64,000 nt of DNA. Source: Chryseobacterium sp. JJR-5R (GTDB lineage Bacteria; Bacteroidota; Bacteroidia; Flavobacteriales; Weeksellaceae). Positions 51,737 through 61,498 of the stretch are shown here, in pieces (position 1 is the stretch's first letter; the number at the start of each line of letters is the position of its first letter). The notes beneath the pieces are model-generated. The model was not told the DNA's origin. It ran no database searches and saw only the letters and a program-made list of their open reading frames with translations. Both the position numbers and the translations under genes were made by a program. The DNA is taken from positions 1,240,001-1,304,000 of the forward strand of contig NZ_CP139137.1 of the NCBI RefSeq assembly GCF_034047335.1, read 5' to 3'.

Positions 51737-53515
51737 TTACCCGTGATGCTCATACATATGATTGTACAGATCAATAAACTTTTCTTTAATCGCTTTTCTT
51801 TTGAGCTTCAAGGTCGGGGTAAGCAGCCCCGCGTCAATACTCCATACTTCCGGGGTCAGCTCGATCTTTTTGATCTGTTCCCAGTTTCCGAGGTGTTCAT
51901 TCATGCTGTCGATTTCTTTTTTTATCCGCTCCTTTAGTTCAGGGCTCTTTGCAATTTCCTGCGGGGTAGAACCGATAGTAAGGTTGTTTCTCATAGCCCA
52001 GTTTTTAGCAAACTCAAAATCAGGCTGAACAAAGGCGCACGGCATTTTTTCACCGTCTCCCACCACCATGATCTGCTCAATAAATTTGGAGGCCTTGGCT
52101 AAATTTTCTATGGTCTGCGGCGCGATATATTTTCCGCCGGAGGTCTTGAACATTTCTTTTTTCCGGTCGGTGATCTGTAAAAATCCGTCACTGTCAACAT
52201 GCCCGATATCGCCGGTCCTGAAATAGCCGTCTTCAGTAAAAACCTCCTGGGTCATCTGTTCATTTTTAAAATACCCTTTAAAAACAGAAGGGCCTTTCAC
52301 GGTAATTTCACCGTCTTCCTGAATTTTTACTTTCAGGTTGTCCAGTGGCAGGCCAACCGTTCCCACTTTCATTTTACCGAAGGTATTAACGGAAATTACC
52401 GGCGATGTTTCCGTCAGTCCATAACCTTCCAGGATAGGGATCCCGGCATTCTGGAACATCAGGTTAAGCCTTGTGGACAAAGCGGCGGAACCTGAAACCA
52501 GGGTGACAATTTCACCGCCCAGGCCTTCTCTCCACTTTTTGAACACCAGTTTGTCAGCAATAATTTCCTGTAGTCCGGACGGCCTGGAAACCGTTTTTTT
52601 CCTGGAGATCAGGTCAAGTGCCCAGAAGAATATTTTTTGTTTTAAGCCTCCTGCAGACGAACCGGTGGCATAAATTTTATCATATACTTTCTCTACCAGC
52701 CTCGGTACAACGCTCATGTAGTGTGGTTTCACTTCTTTCACGTTTTCTCCCATTTTATCAATGCTCTCCGCAAAATAAATTGAAAAACCGTTGTACTGGA
52801 AAAGGTAGAACAGCATTCTCTCAAAAATATGGCAGATCGGAAGGAAGCTTAAGACCCGTGTGTCTTTGTAATCCAGGCTTTTCTTTTTCGGGATCCTTGG
52901 GATAGACCCCAGGACATTTGAAACAATGTTGTGGTGCGTCAGCATCACCCCCTTCGGTTTGCCTGTAGTACCCGATGTGTAAATAACCGTTGCCAGATCC
53001 TCAGGATTAATGGCATTGGACAGGTCTTCCACTTCAATCTGGGTAGAATCATCTTCACCGAGATCCAGGATTTCCTTCCAGTAGGCGGCACCGCTGATCT
53101 GGTCAAAAGTGAAGATACCCTGGAGGGATGCAATATTGTGTTTTACCTTCATCACCTTCTGGAGAAGATCTTTATCCGAAACAAAACAGTATTTAATTTC
53201 GGCATTGGTAAAAATAAATTCATAATCTTCCGGTGAAATACTTGGGTATACCGGCACGGAAACCACGCCGATCTGTGAAAGCCCCAGATCCATAATAGCC
53301 CATTCCGTACGGGAGTTGGTGGTAATCAAAGCAATTTTATCACCCGGTTTGATGCCAAGCTTCAAAAGACCTCTTGATATTTTGTTGGCTTCATTTATGA
53401 ATTCCTGGGTAGAGGTCTTTTTCCATTCGCCCTGATGCTTCGTAACGAACATATCCGATTTCGGATATTGATCTAAAGCATAATGAGGTATATCGAATAA
53501 TCTTTTAATAGTCAT
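51737..53515 (-). CDS. Long-chain fatty acid-CoA ligase (AMP-binding)
   Basis: The 592-residue enzyme adenylates a fatty acid and forms the acyl-CoA. The P-loop motif TVIYTSGTTGKPKGVMLTHHN (about residues 177-197) and the second motif GYGLTETSP are present; the hinge region reads YFRTGDIGHVDSDGFLQITDRKKEMFKTSGGKYIAPQTIE, with the catalytic lysine further on. It is of the long Faa1/FACS type common in Bacteroidota. The acyl-CoA dehydrogenase gene lies on the opposite strand, 275 bases away, and both serve fatty acid use. Chain-length preference is not readable. Confidence 0.95.
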   Translation of the reverse strand: MTIKRLFDIPHYALDQYPKSDMFVTKHQGEWKKTSTQEFINEANKISRGLLKLGIKPGDKIALITTNSRTEWAIMDLGLSQIGVVSVPVYPSISPEDYEFIFTNAEIKYCFVSDKDLLQKVMKVKHNIASLQGIFTFDQISGAAYWKEILDLGEDDSTQIEVEDLSNAINPEDLATVIYTSGTTGKPKGVMLTHHNIVSNVLGSIPRIPKKKSLDYKDTRVLSFLPICHIFERMLFYLFQYNGFSIYFAESIDKMGENVKEVKPHYMSVVPRLVEKVYDKIYATGSSAGGLKQKIFFWALDLISRKKTVSRPSGLQEIIADKLVFKKWREGLGGEIVTLVSGSAALSTRLNLMFQNAGIPILEGYGLTETSPVISVNTFGKMKVGTVGLPLDNLKVKIQEDGEITVKGPSVFKGYFKNEQMTQEVFTEDGYFRTGDIGHVDSDGFLQITDRKKEMFKTSGGKYIAPQTIENLAKASKFIEQIMVVGDGEKMPCAFVQPDFEFAKNWAMRNNLTIGSTPQEIAKSPELKERIKKEIDSMNEHLGNWEQIKKIELTPEVWSIDAGLLTPTLKLKRKAIKEKFIDLYNHMYEHHG

Positions 53516-53789
53516 GATTTTTTAAAATACGGGTTAGGATTTTAAATATAAGCATTTTTTTTAATTGTCCGGATGAAAACTGAAAATTAGCATTTACAGC
53601 CTTATGCGCAAAAGATTAAAGATGCTTCCCAATATGATGAACTATATTTTAACAATACTTTAATTTATTAAATAATATGTTGAATTTTATTTAATGGATA
53701 ATTTTTGGATTTTACTGACGAATCTTTAATTCTGTTTTCAGGTTTCATCAAAAAGTGTAAATTAGCGACCATCTAATTATTCGATTTTT

Positions 53790-54929
53790 ATGGACTTTAA
53801 TTTATCAGAAGAACAGCTGATGATTCAGCAGGCGGCAAGGGATTTTGCACAAAACGAACTGTTACCCGGTGTAATAGAAAGGGACCGCGATCAGAAATTC
53901 CCTACAGAGCAGGTAAAGAAAATGGGGGAAATGGGACTGTTGGGAATGATGGTAGACCCTAAATACGGAGGAGCAGGGATGGACAGCGTGTCTTATGTTC
54001 TTGCGATGGAGGAGATTGCAAAAATAGATGCTTCTGCGGCTGTTGTAATGTCTGTAAACAATTCATTGGTATGTGCAGGTCTTGAAAAATTTGCTTCCGA
54101 AGAGCAGAAAGTTAAATACCTTACCCCTCTGGCCAGCGGGCAGGTAATCGGGGCATTTGCACTGTCTGAGCCTGAAGCGGGTTCTGATGCCACTTCCCAG
54201 AAAACCACTGCTGAAGACAAAGGCGACTATTACCTGCTGAACGGGATCAAAAACTGGATCACCAACGGCGGAACCGCAAGTTATTATATCGTTATCGCAC
54301 AAACCGACCCTGAGAAAAAACACAAAGGAATCAATGCATTCATCGTGGAGAGAAGCTGGGAAGGTTTTGAAATCGGATTGAAAGAAGACAAACTGGGAAT
54401 CAGAGGCAGCGATACGCATTCTCTGCTCTTCAACAATGTAAAAGTACCTAAGGAAAACAGAATCGGTGAAGACGGTTTCGGGTTTAATTTTGCGATGGCT
54501 GTATTGAACGGAGGAAGGATCGGTATTGCGTCTCAGGCACTGGGTATTGCTTCAGGGGCCTATGAACTGGCTTTGAAGTATGCAAAAACAAGAAAAGCGT
54601 TCAAGACGGAGATCATCAACCACCAGGTAATTGCATTTAAGCTGGCGGATATGGCAACCCAGATCACGGCGGCAAGAATGCTTTGCTATAAGGCGGCGGT
54701 AGAAAAAGATGCCGGAAAAGACATTTCCGAAAGCGGGGCGATGGCAAAATTATACGCTTCCCAGGTGGCAATGGATACCACCATCGAGGCAGTGCAGATC
54801 CACGGCGGATACGGATATGTGAAAGAATACCATGTGGAAAGAATGATGAGGGATGCAAAAATCACCCAGATTTATGAAGGAACTTCTGAAATCCAGAAGA
54901 TCGTTATCTCAAGAAGCATTGCAAAGTAA
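53790..54929 (+). CDS. Acyl-CoA dehydrogenase
   Basis: The 379-residue flavoenzyme carries out the first oxidation step on acyl-CoA. It has the three classic domains: helical N-terminus (1-120), beta domain (about 121-230, with ALSEPEAGSDA at the FAD side), and helical C-terminus with the catalytic glutamate in IYEGTSEIQKIVIS (about 361-374). The signature QIHGGYGYVKEYHVERMMRD is present. It most resembles short/medium-chain or butyryl-CoA type dehydrogenases. It is a single-gene unit with a terminator and lies next to the acyl-CoA ligase gene. Confidence 0.95.
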   Translation: MDFNLSEEQLMIQQAARDFAQNELLPGVIERDRDQKFPTEQVKKMGEMGLLGMMVDPKYGGAGMDSVSYVLAMEEIAKIDASAAVVMSVNNSLVCAGLEKFASEEQKVKYLTPLASGQVIGAFALSEPEAGSDATSQKTTAEDKGDYYLLNGIKNWITNGGTASYYIVIAQTDPEKKHKGINAFIVERSWEGFEIGLKEDKLGIRGSDTHSLLFNNVKVPKENRIGEDGFGFNFAMAVLNGGRIGIASQALGIASGAYELALKYAKTRKAFKTEIINHQVIAFKLADMATQITAARMLCYKAAVEKDAGKDISESGAMAKLYASQVAMDTTIEAVQIHGGYGYVKEYHVERMMRDAKITQIYEGTSEIQKIVISRSIAK

Positions 54930-54953
54930 TTGCTTAATCATATATGAAATAGT

Positions 54954-54982
54954 AAAAGGCCCTCATTTCTGAGAGCCTTTTT
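54954..54982 (+). terminator. Intrinsic terminator after the acyl-CoA dehydrogenase gene
   Basis: AAAAGGC-CTC pairs with GAG-GCCTTTT across a six-base loop with one internal mismatch, and a T run follows. Confidence 0.75.
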
Positions 54983-55378
54983 ACTTCACACGAACCACAA
55001 AATATTAATAATATGTTTTTATTTTATCTTAAACAATCACTTCTGTCTATTGGATAGGATTTTCTGCTTTTGGTTAAATTGTTTTCTGAAATTGCTGGGA
55101 TAAAATTAGCAATAATAACTTTTCATGAAACGGGATTTTTATTAAAATATTATTAAAAACAGTTAAACAGTTTAAAATGTAAATGAAGATCAAACATTTA
55201 GGCCCCAGCGGTTTTGGATTTTATTCCGGCAGATTATCGTAATCATGCATATTTTGATTGAATTTAATTTTCCGGATCTGAAAAACAGATTTAAGTTATT
55301 TTTAAAATAAATTTAAACAGATTATCAGTGAACATAGATATCGGTTCCGGATTCCTTTAATATCATTAAAAATTAAAA
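54983..55378. other. AT-rich intergenic region with no gene seen
   Basis: About 395 bases separate the dehydrogenase terminator from the 3' end of the DUF4349 gene. I see no promoter-like box with both elements and no convincing reading frame or repeat. It is simply spacer between two convergent units. Confidence 0.5.
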
Positions 55379-56314
55379 TCAGTTCCGGTCATGATCTGCT
55401 GTTTTTCTGTTTCTTTTCTTGTAAAAATAATAGCCGATCCCTGCGATCGCGAACAAAGGCCATAGCGGCAGGATAAAAAGAAAAACAGAAGTAATCACAT
55501 TCCATCCTGAAGAGACGGCGGCAAAAGACCTTTCACTGAACGTTTCAGGTTTTTCATCATTTTCTGCGTAGGTTCCTTCCTTTCCATAAAGGGTGATATC
55601 AACTTCACACATGGTATTCTGCATAAAATCCTGTCCGGAAATCTCCACACTTTTATTTTCCACTTTTCCGAGGTTCCGGCTGAGGTCCTCCATCAGGTAG
55701 TCGAATTTCTGAATCGGGATCTTAATTTTCAGGTAGGCTGTTTTCTTGTCATCGTTATTCAGTGAAATATTTTCGCTCCTTATCATTCCGTCATATTTGG
55801 CAACTTCTTCCTTTACGGTTTCTTTTGCCATTTCGGCGTCATCTACGGTCAGTTCAAGGATGCCTGTCTTTACGAGTTTGTTTTTAACTGCATTCAGTTC
55901 ATAATTTTCTTTCCTGGGCTGGTTTTTGTAAACGATTTTGGTTTCCCTGATCACTTTCGGCGCCGGAACGTTCACCACAATTTTTTCATCTTTTTTTAAC
56001 GAATCTTTTTTCTCCGCTTTGGTTTCCAGTTTTACTGATGAAATCTTTTCAGATAAGGAATCTACCATTTTTGAGGTGCTTTCAATCCTGTCTTTAATGC
56101 CATTCTTTGTATCCTCAAACTCTTTGATTTTTACATTGGCAGAATCGAGTGCCGCATTGGCCCGGTCACTCACGTGGCTGATCTTTTCAGAGGTTGCGGA
56201 AACCGTGCTGTCTGCAGATTTCAGCGTATCTCCCAATCCGGATGTGGCGGCTTCTCCTTTTTTACACATGATCAATGAGCCTGATACTGCTGCAAGTAAT
56301 ATGAATTTTTTCAT
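55379..56314 (-). CDS. DUF4349 domain protein, putative lipoprotein
   Basis: The 311-residue protein has a signal with the Cys in SLIMCKK (about residue 17; Met at -1 is atypical for a lipobox). A long helical, Ser/Lys-rich segment (about 20-125, probably coiled coil) precedes the DUF4349 domain (about 140-270: VKTGILELTVDDAEMAKETVKEEVAKYDG, then KIPIQKFDYLMEDLSRNLGKVENKSV). One C-terminal helix (about 275-300) is followed by a basic tail (KKRNRKTADHDRN). The family is uncharacterised and often involves envelope proteins. Its 5' region is shared with a 490-base spacer. Confidence 0.87.
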   Translation of the reverse strand: MKKFILLAAVSGSLIMCKKGEAATSGLGDTLKSADSTVSATSEKISHVSDRANAALDSANVKIKEFEDTKNGIKDRIESTSKMVDSLSEKISSVKLETKAEKKDSLKKDEKIVVNVPAPKVIRETKIVYKNQPRKENYELNAVKNKLVKTGILELTVDDAEMAKETVKEEVAKYDGMIRSENISLNNDDKKTAYLKIKIPIQKFDYLMEDLSRNLGKVENKSVEISGQDFMQNTMCEVDITLYGKEGTYAENDEKPETFSERSFAAVSSGWNVITSVFLFILPLWPLFAIAGIGYYFYKKRNRKTADHDRN

Positions 56315-56721
56315 AATGTTGATTTTTTGATGAAGTAAAATTAGGAGGGAAGGCTTTGTAAAGGTTGTAAATAGGATGTATTCTGGCCGTAAAATAATAA
56401 TCCGTTTAAAATCAAAAGGTTAGGGTTATTTTACAAAGATTTTACAAAACCTTTCAGGCCGTTTACGGGAGATTGAGCCTCACGGTTGGTGAAAATTCAT
56501 ATCGATCCAGCCGGGCTTTGCCATGTCGGTTTCAGGATTGAAAGTTATAGGCTGCTTAAGAATGATAATTTTACATTTTTTAAAGCGGATTTTATCTTTT
56601 GTATTAATGCATGCTCACAGATTGAGCGGATTCAGCAGATTTTCCGTTGTATTTGAATCTGTGTAATCGCCGTAATTTGCCGTAAATCATGCTTTCCGGC
56701 CAAATTTAAACAGGCTCTTAG
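56315..56721. other. Intergenic region between the DUF4349 and prfC genes
   Basis: No intact gene is seen. CACAGATT (56616-56623) and AATCTGTG (56656-56663) are complementary, and the sequence between resembles the common flavobacterial intergenic phrase with repeated CAGATT/AATCTG. This could be a decayed dispersed element. Confidence 0.4.
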
Positions 56722-56758
56722 GCATAAAAAATCCGCTGAAAAACTTTCAGCGGATTTT
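56722..56758 (-). terminator. Intrinsic terminator of prfC
   Basis: AAAATCCGCTGAAA and TTTCAGCGGATTTT (56728-56741, 56745-56758) form a perfect 14-bp stem followed on the minus strand by six T. Confidence 0.85.
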
Positions 56759-56767
56759 ATGTAGGGT

Positions 56768-56797
56768 CTATTCTATTCTATTCTATTCTATCCTATT
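56768..56797. repeat. CTATT pentanucleotide tandem repeat
   Basis: Six consecutive 5-base units: four perfect CTATT, one CTATC and a last CTATT. It lies in the 3' end of the prfC transcript, between the stop codon and the terminator. Confidence 0.9.
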
Positions 56798-56804
56798 GCT
56801 TTCA

Positions 56805-58400
56805 TTAAGCATTCTGAAACTCACTGATAAAATGCAGTTTGATATTCGGGAATTTTTCCTGCGTCATGTGAATCGTAAAAGAAGAATCTGCCAGGAAAAC
56901 CAGTTGGTTGTATTTATCTCTGGCCATGAACCGCTGCTTTAATCTTGCAAACTCTTTGAATTCTTCTGATTTCTCATCTGCTTCAACCCAGCAGGCCTTG
57001 TGCATGGAAAGCGGCTCATATGTACATTTTGCACCGTACTCATGTTCCAGGCGGTACTGGATTACCTCATACTGAAGCGCACCCACTGTACCGATAATTT
57101 TCCTGTTGTTCATTTCCAGCGTAAACAATTGCGCAACCCCTTCGTCCATCAGTTGGTCAATACCTTTAGCAAGCTGTTTCGCTTTCAAAGGATCATTGTT
57201 GTTGATATACCTGAAATGCTCCGGGGAGAAGCTAGGGATGCCTTTAAAGCTCAGTTTTTCACCGCCCGTCAGCGTATCGCCGATCCTGAAACTTCCGGTG
57301 TCATGAAGGCCTACAATATCTCCCGGGAAGCTTTCGTCCACTACTTCCTTTTTATCCGCAAAGAATGCATTCGGGGAAGAAAACTTCATTTTCTTTCCTT
57401 CCCTTACCAGCAGATAATTTTCGTTCCTCTTGAAAGTCCCGGAAACAATTTTTACGAAGGCCAGGCGGTCCCTGTGCTTCGGGTCCATATTCGCGTGGAT
57501 TTTGAAGACAAATCCGGTAAAAGTATTTTCTTCAGGCTTTACCAGGCGGGTATCGCTTTCTTTCGGCTGCGGCATCGGGGCAATGTCAATAAAAGCATCC
57601 AGCAATTCTCTTACTCCGAAATTATTTAAAGCAGAACCGAAGAATACCGGCTGCAGGTCGCCCTTCATATAATCGTCACGGTTAAACTCCGGGTAAACTG
57701 ACTGTACCAAGTCCAGCTCTTCCCTTAATGTACCAGCTGCTTTTTCACCGATCAGTTCATCAATCGAAGGATCATTGATATCGTCAAATTTAACCGCTTC
57801 CCCGACTTTCTGTTTCTTTTCCTCCAAGAATAACTGGATATTGTCTTCCCAGATATTGTAAATCCCCTGGAAATCGCTTCCCATCCCGATAGGCAGGGAA
57901 AGCGGACAGACGGTCAAGCCTAATTTCTGTTCAACTTCATCCAGGAGATCGAAGGCATCCTTCCCTTCGCGGTCCAGCTTATTGATGAAAACAAGCATCG
58001 GGATATTTCTCATCCTGCATACCTTAACCAGTTTTTCTGTCTGTTCTTCAACCCCTTTTGCCACGTCAATTACCACAATTACCGAATCAACGGCCGTCAA
58101 CGTACGGTAGGTATCTTCTGCAAAATCCTTGTGGCCCGGGGTATCCAGGATATTGATTTTATGGTCTCTGTATTCAAACGCAAGTACGGAAGTCGCTACG
58201 GAGATCCCTCTCTGCCTTTCAATTTCCATGAAATCCGAGGTAGCCCCTTTTTTTATTTTATTGGATTTTACCGCGCCGGCTTCCTGGATTGCCCCCCCGA
58301 ACAGCAGCAGCTTTTCCGTAAGGGTGGTTTTCCCGGCATCGGGGTGGGAGATGATCCCGAAAGTTTTTCTTTTCTCTATTTCTTTGATTAAGTCTGACAT
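56805..58400 (-). CDS. prfC: Peptide chain release factor 3
   Basis: The 531-residue GTPase recycles RF1 and RF2 after termination. GTP-binding motifs are complete: HPDAGKTTLTE (P-loop, about residues 19-29), the switch segment with ERQRGISVATS, DTPGHKDF, and NKLDRE. The C-terminal domains (about 305-531) hold RLEHEYGAKC and the closing CWVEADEK region of RF3. It is a single gene with a terminator on the minus strand. Confidence 0.97.
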   Translation of the reverse strand: MSDLIKEIEKRKTFGIISHPDAGKTTLTEKLLLFGGAIQEAGAVKSNKIKKGATSDFMEIERQRGISVATSVLAFEYRDHKINILDTPGHKDFAEDTYRTLTAVDSVIVVIDVAKGVEEQTEKLVKVCRMRNIPMLVFINKLDREGKDAFDLLDEVEQKLGLTVCPLSLPIGMGSDFQGIYNIWEDNIQLFLEEKKQKVGEAVKFDDINDPSIDELIGEKAAGTLREELDLVQSVYPEFNRDDYMKGDLQPVFFGSALNNFGVRELLDAFIDIAPMPQPKESDTRLVKPEENTFTGFVFKIHANMDPKHRDRLAFVKIVSGTFKRNENYLLVREGKKMKFSSPNAFFADKKEVVDESFPGDIVGLHDTGSFRIGDTLTGGEKLSFKGIPSFSPEHFRYINNNDPLKAKQLAKGIDQLMDEGVAQLFTLEMNNRKIIGTVGALQYEVIQYRLEHEYGAKCTYEPLSMHKACWVEADEKSEEFKEFARLKQRFMARDKYNQLVFLADSSFTIHMTQEKFPNIKLHFISEFQNA

Positions 58401-58552
58401 ATCCTGTTTTGAAGTTGCAAAAATCGTGAATTTTGTCGAATCCTGAAAATAGATTTTGGTTTAACCCCAAAGTTGCGAAAGATTTAGATGTGCTTATCGG
58501 AGTTTATGATGCAACAGGCAAAGTATCCATCCGGATTTTGAATTTTTGATTT

Positions 58553-59746
58553 TTACCTCATCTGTTCCAGATATGATTTTCTTTTCAACAGATAAGCCAG
58601 CCCCAGCCCGATAAACACCATCCCGGCGCTGAACGGGAAAATATACCTCATCCCGTAAACATCCGCCACCCCGCCGATCAGAGGGCCTGCAACACCCAGG
58701 GAAAGATCAATGAAAAGCCCGTACCCGGCTAATGCGGACCCCTGATTTGAAGCAGGGACGCTTTTGATGGCTACCACGCCCAAAGCCGGGAAAATCAATG
58801 AAAATCCTAATCCCGTAACCCCTGCCCCGACGAGAGCCGTTTCAGCATTCGTCCCGAATGCAATAATCAGAAGCCCGATGGTTTCTACCAGCAGGCAGGC
58901 AATAGCCACTCTTATTCCGCCATAATTTTTGATCACATTGCTGAAAATCAGCCGCCCCGCAACAAATAGCCCGCCGAAAATGCTCAGGCACAGCGCTCCG
59001 TTGTTCCAGTGAAAATAATTATAATACAGGGTGATGAAAGTCGATATGCTGGCAAAGCCGAGCCCTCCCAATGCAAGACAGATTCCGAAAGGAGCAACTT
59101 TTCCCAGAACCTTCCAGAAAGACTGGGGCTCCTGGGTGTTGGTGTTTGTTTTATTTTCTTTGGTCCGTGCGTATAAGAATCCTGCGATTCCCATGAAGAT
59201 GGAAAGGATACCGATACCGTACAGGCTGAAATCCTGCTCAATGGTAATGCCCAGAGAAGCCCCGATGGCTAATGCCCCGTAAGAGGCAACGCCGTTATAC
59301 GAAATGATTTTTGCGGTATGTTCTTCGCCGGCCGCCATAATGGCCCAGTTGATCGGGCTTGCACCGACCAGCCCTTCTGCACAGCCCGTAAGCAGGCGCG
59401 TCACGATCAGGAATATCAGGCTGAGGTAGGGTGAAAATTTAAAATAATAGGCCACAATCAGGAAAATACCGGTAAGCGAAAAGCCCAGCATGCTGTACAG
59501 GATGGCCGGCTTAGGGCCTTTTCCGTCAATTATCTTCCCCGAATATGCCCTCAGGAAAAACGTGGAAACATACTGCAGGCTGATGACCAGACCCGCCACC
59601 ACTAGGCTGAATCCCAGGCTTTTATTGATAAAAATAGGAAGAACAGCGAGCGACAAGCCGATGATAAAATATCCCGCAAAAGTAAAACATACATATGAAA
59701 GCAGGGATAAGCTGACATTCTCCGGCCGGTTGATTAATCGATCCAT
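58553..59746 (-). CDS. MFS transporter
   Basis: The 397-residue protein has twelve hydrophobic helices in two six-helix bundles, with the cytoplasmic loop 2-3 motif near SGKIIDGKGPKPAIL (about residues 75-89). It is of the YhhS/arabinose-efflux type of MFS exporters (PF07690); the substrate cannot be read from sequence. It starts divergently from the CPBP protease gene with 160 bases between. Confidence 0.9.
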   Translation of the reverse strand: MDRLINRPENVSLSLLSYVCFTFAGYFIIGLSLAVLPIFINKSLGFSLVVAGLVISLQYVSTFFLRAYSGKIIDGKGPKPAILYSMLGFSLTGIFLIVAYYFKFSPYLSLIFLIVTRLLTGCAEGLVGASPINWAIMAAGEEHTAKIISYNGVASYGALAIGASLGITIEQDFSLYGIGILSIFMGIAGFLYARTKENKTNTNTQEPQSFWKVLGKVAPFGICLALGGLGFASISTFITLYYNYFHWNNGALCLSIFGGLFVAGRLIFSNVIKNYGGIRVAIACLLVETIGLLIIAFGTNAETALVGAGVTGLGFSLIFPALGVVAIKSVPASNQGSALAGYGLFIDLSLGVAGPLIGGVADVYGMRYIFPFSAGMVFIGLGLAYLLKRKSYLEQMR

Positions 59747-59850
59747 ATTAAAAAATTAAGCGGCAAAGTTACTTCATATAAAACAGATGGCATGATGATG
59801 TGACTTAATAAATAATGTGTCTGGTTTTACAGGCAATTCTTCTGCCGGAA

Positions 59851-59881
59851 TTCTCTTTTCCCATAATTTCATTTATCTTTG
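59851..59881 (+). promoter_or_regulatory. Promoter-like element of the CPBP gene
   Basis: TATCTTTG (59874-59881) is an exact -7 match. TTC (59851-59853), one base off TTG, lies 20 bases upstream. The start codon is 25 bases downstream. Confidence 0.45.
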
Positions 59882-59906
59882 TTTGAAATTAAATCATCGA
59901 TGATAT

Positions 59907-60743
59907 ATGGAAAATAAATATCCGAAGTATACATTTACATGGATCGGAGGCCTGTTGCTGCTGGCGGGATTATTTGCAGGTACTATGGTCACCTCTTTTT
60001 TTAATGTCTTCTGGATGTTTACTTTTAAGGAAAACCTTCAGTATAAAGACTGGTTTTTCATGCTATCCAATGCCGCCGGATTCCTTACGGCCATCGCTTT
60101 CTTTGATTTTTTTGTGGTAAGAAGAACGACAGGGAAAAAGCTGAATTTCAATTTTTCACCGACAAACCTTTATACTTTTCTCCTGATCTTTCCGATGATG
60201 GTCGGGATGATGTTCATTGCGGAATTTATTACTTCACAGATTCCTACAACAGGGCCTTTTTTCGGGAAATACTATGAATTTTTCACACAGCTGATGGAGC
60301 AGCTGACCGATGATCCTGTGGTTATGGTTATCACTGCTGTAATCTGTGCCCCGATTTTTGAGGAGATTATTTTCAGGGGGATTATCCAGAAAGGACTGAT
60401 TAATAAAGGTGTAAAGCCCTGGAAAGCCATACTCTCCGCTTCTGTTATTTTCGGGCTGGTGCACGGAAATCCGTGGCAGTTTGTCGGGGCGGTTTTGTTA
60501 GGCAGCGTTTTAGGGCTGGTGTACCACAAAACCCAATCCCTGCTGCTGCCGATGCTGCTTCACGGCTTTAACAATTTATGCTCAACCTTATTAATTGCCT
60601 ATACGAAAAATGAAAGTTTTGCAGACGCGCTTAAAGTGTCGGAATGGGCAATACTGGCGGCGGGCATTGTCCTTTTTTCAACGTTTTACTATCTGTTTAC
60701 AGTGAAAAATAAAATACAATATATTACAAATAAAGAGGTCTGA
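59907..60743 (+). CDS. CPBP family intramembrane glutamic endopeptidase
   Basis: The 278-residue membrane protein belongs to the CPBP/ABI family (CAAX-type proteases). The catalytic EExxxR motif is seen as FEEIIFRG (about residues 150-157), then the histidines in FGLVHGNPWQF (about 186-196) and LLHGFNN (about 212-218). About seven helices surround these. In bacteria such enzymes process unknown membrane peptides or act in bacteriocin self-immunity; the role here is unknown. It lies 38 bases upstream of rdgB in the same direction. Confidence 0.92.
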   Translation: MENKYPKYTFTWIGGLLLLAGLFAGTMVTSFFNVFWMFTFKENLQYKDWFFMLSNAAGFLTAIAFFDFFVVRRTTGKKLNFNFSPTNLYTFLLIFPMMVGMMFIAEFITSQIPTTGPFFGKYYEFFTQLMEQLTDDPVVMVITAVICAPIFEEIIFRGIIQKGLINKGVKPWKAILSASVIFGLVHGNPWQFVGAVLLGSVLGLVYHKTQSLLLPMLLHGFNNLCSTLLIAYTKNESFADALKVSEWAILAAGIVLFSTFYYLFTVKNKIQYITNKEV

Positions 60744-60793
60744 AGCCAGGACTTCTGGATTCGGTCAACATAAAATTAAAAATGAATATACCT

Positions 60794-61369
60794 ATGGAAT
60801 TACTGGTAGCAACCCACAACATACATAAAAAAGAAGAAATCCAGCAGATCTTGGAAGATGATTTTGTGGTGAAAAGCCTTACGGATTATAATATTCATGA
60901 AGAAATTGTAGAGGATGGGGATTCCTTCAATGCCAATGCTTTGATCAAAGCAAAATATTGTTTCGGGAAAACAGGCATTCCCAGCCTTGGGGACGACAGC
61001 GGCCTGGTGGTTGAGGCCCTGGACGGAAGGCCCGGCATTTTTTCCGCCCGGTACGCCGGTGACCATGATTTTGCAAAAAATATTGAAAAGGTTTTGGGAG
61101 AAATGAAAGATGTGGAAAACCGCAGAGCATATTTCATTACCGTTTTATGCTACTATGATGAAAACGGGCCTAAATATTTTGACGGAAGGGTTCACGGGAA
61201 TTTGTTATCTGAAAATAAGGGGTTCCAGGGTTTCGGCTATGACCCTGTTTTTGTTCCTGAAGGGCATGAAATGACTTTTGCGGAAATGAATCCTGAAGAT
61301 AAGAATAAAATCAGCCACAGAAAACAGGCACTGGATCTTTTCCTTGATTTTTTGAAGGTGAACGATTGA
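60794..61369 (+). CDS. rdgB: Non-canonical purine NTP pyrophosphatase (RdgB/HAM1)
   Basis: The 191-residue enzyme (start at 60794; a frame from 60782 adds MNIP) hydrolyses ITP, XTP and dITP to keep them out of DNA and RNA. The ATHNIHKKEEI start (SHNxxK-type motif), the DDSGLVVEALDGRPGIFSARYAG core (about 65-87) and the closing FGYDPVFVPEGHEMTFAEM and SHRKQAL segments (about 148-185) match the family end to end. I prefer 60794 because relatives begin at MELLVATHN. It follows the CPBP gene. Confidence 0.95.
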   Translation: MELLVATHNIHKKEEIQQILEDDFVVKSLTDYNIHEEIVEDGDSFNANALIKAKYCFGKTGIPSLGDDSGLVVEALDGRPGIFSARYAGDHDFAKNIEKVLGEMKDVENRRAYFITVLCYYDENGPKYFDGRVHGNLLSENKGFQGFGYDPVFVPEGHEMTFAEMNPEDKNKISHRKQALDLFLDFLKVND

Positions 61370-61448
61370 TTGATCGGTTATCCGTAAAGTGGCCGGAGAT
61401 TTGGATGGTGTTACTTTCCAACCGGATAAAGTATAAAAAAGTCGTGCA

Positions 61449-61478
61449 TTCAAGTTCAGATTTTCTGTCGTACATTTG
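61449..61478 (+). promoter_or_regulatory. Promoter-like element of rnz
   Basis: TACATTTG (61471-61478) is an exact -7 match; TTC (61449-61451) lies 19 bases upstream in place of TTG. The start codon is a TTG at 61499. Confidence 0.5.
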
Positions 61479-61498
61479 TCCTTTAATAAACCATTGAT

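Noticed and set aside
59907-60743. CPBP protease as part of a bacteriocin immunity or defence module
   Set aside because: No precursor peptide, transporter or related gene lies next to it; its neighbours are an MFS gene and rdgB.
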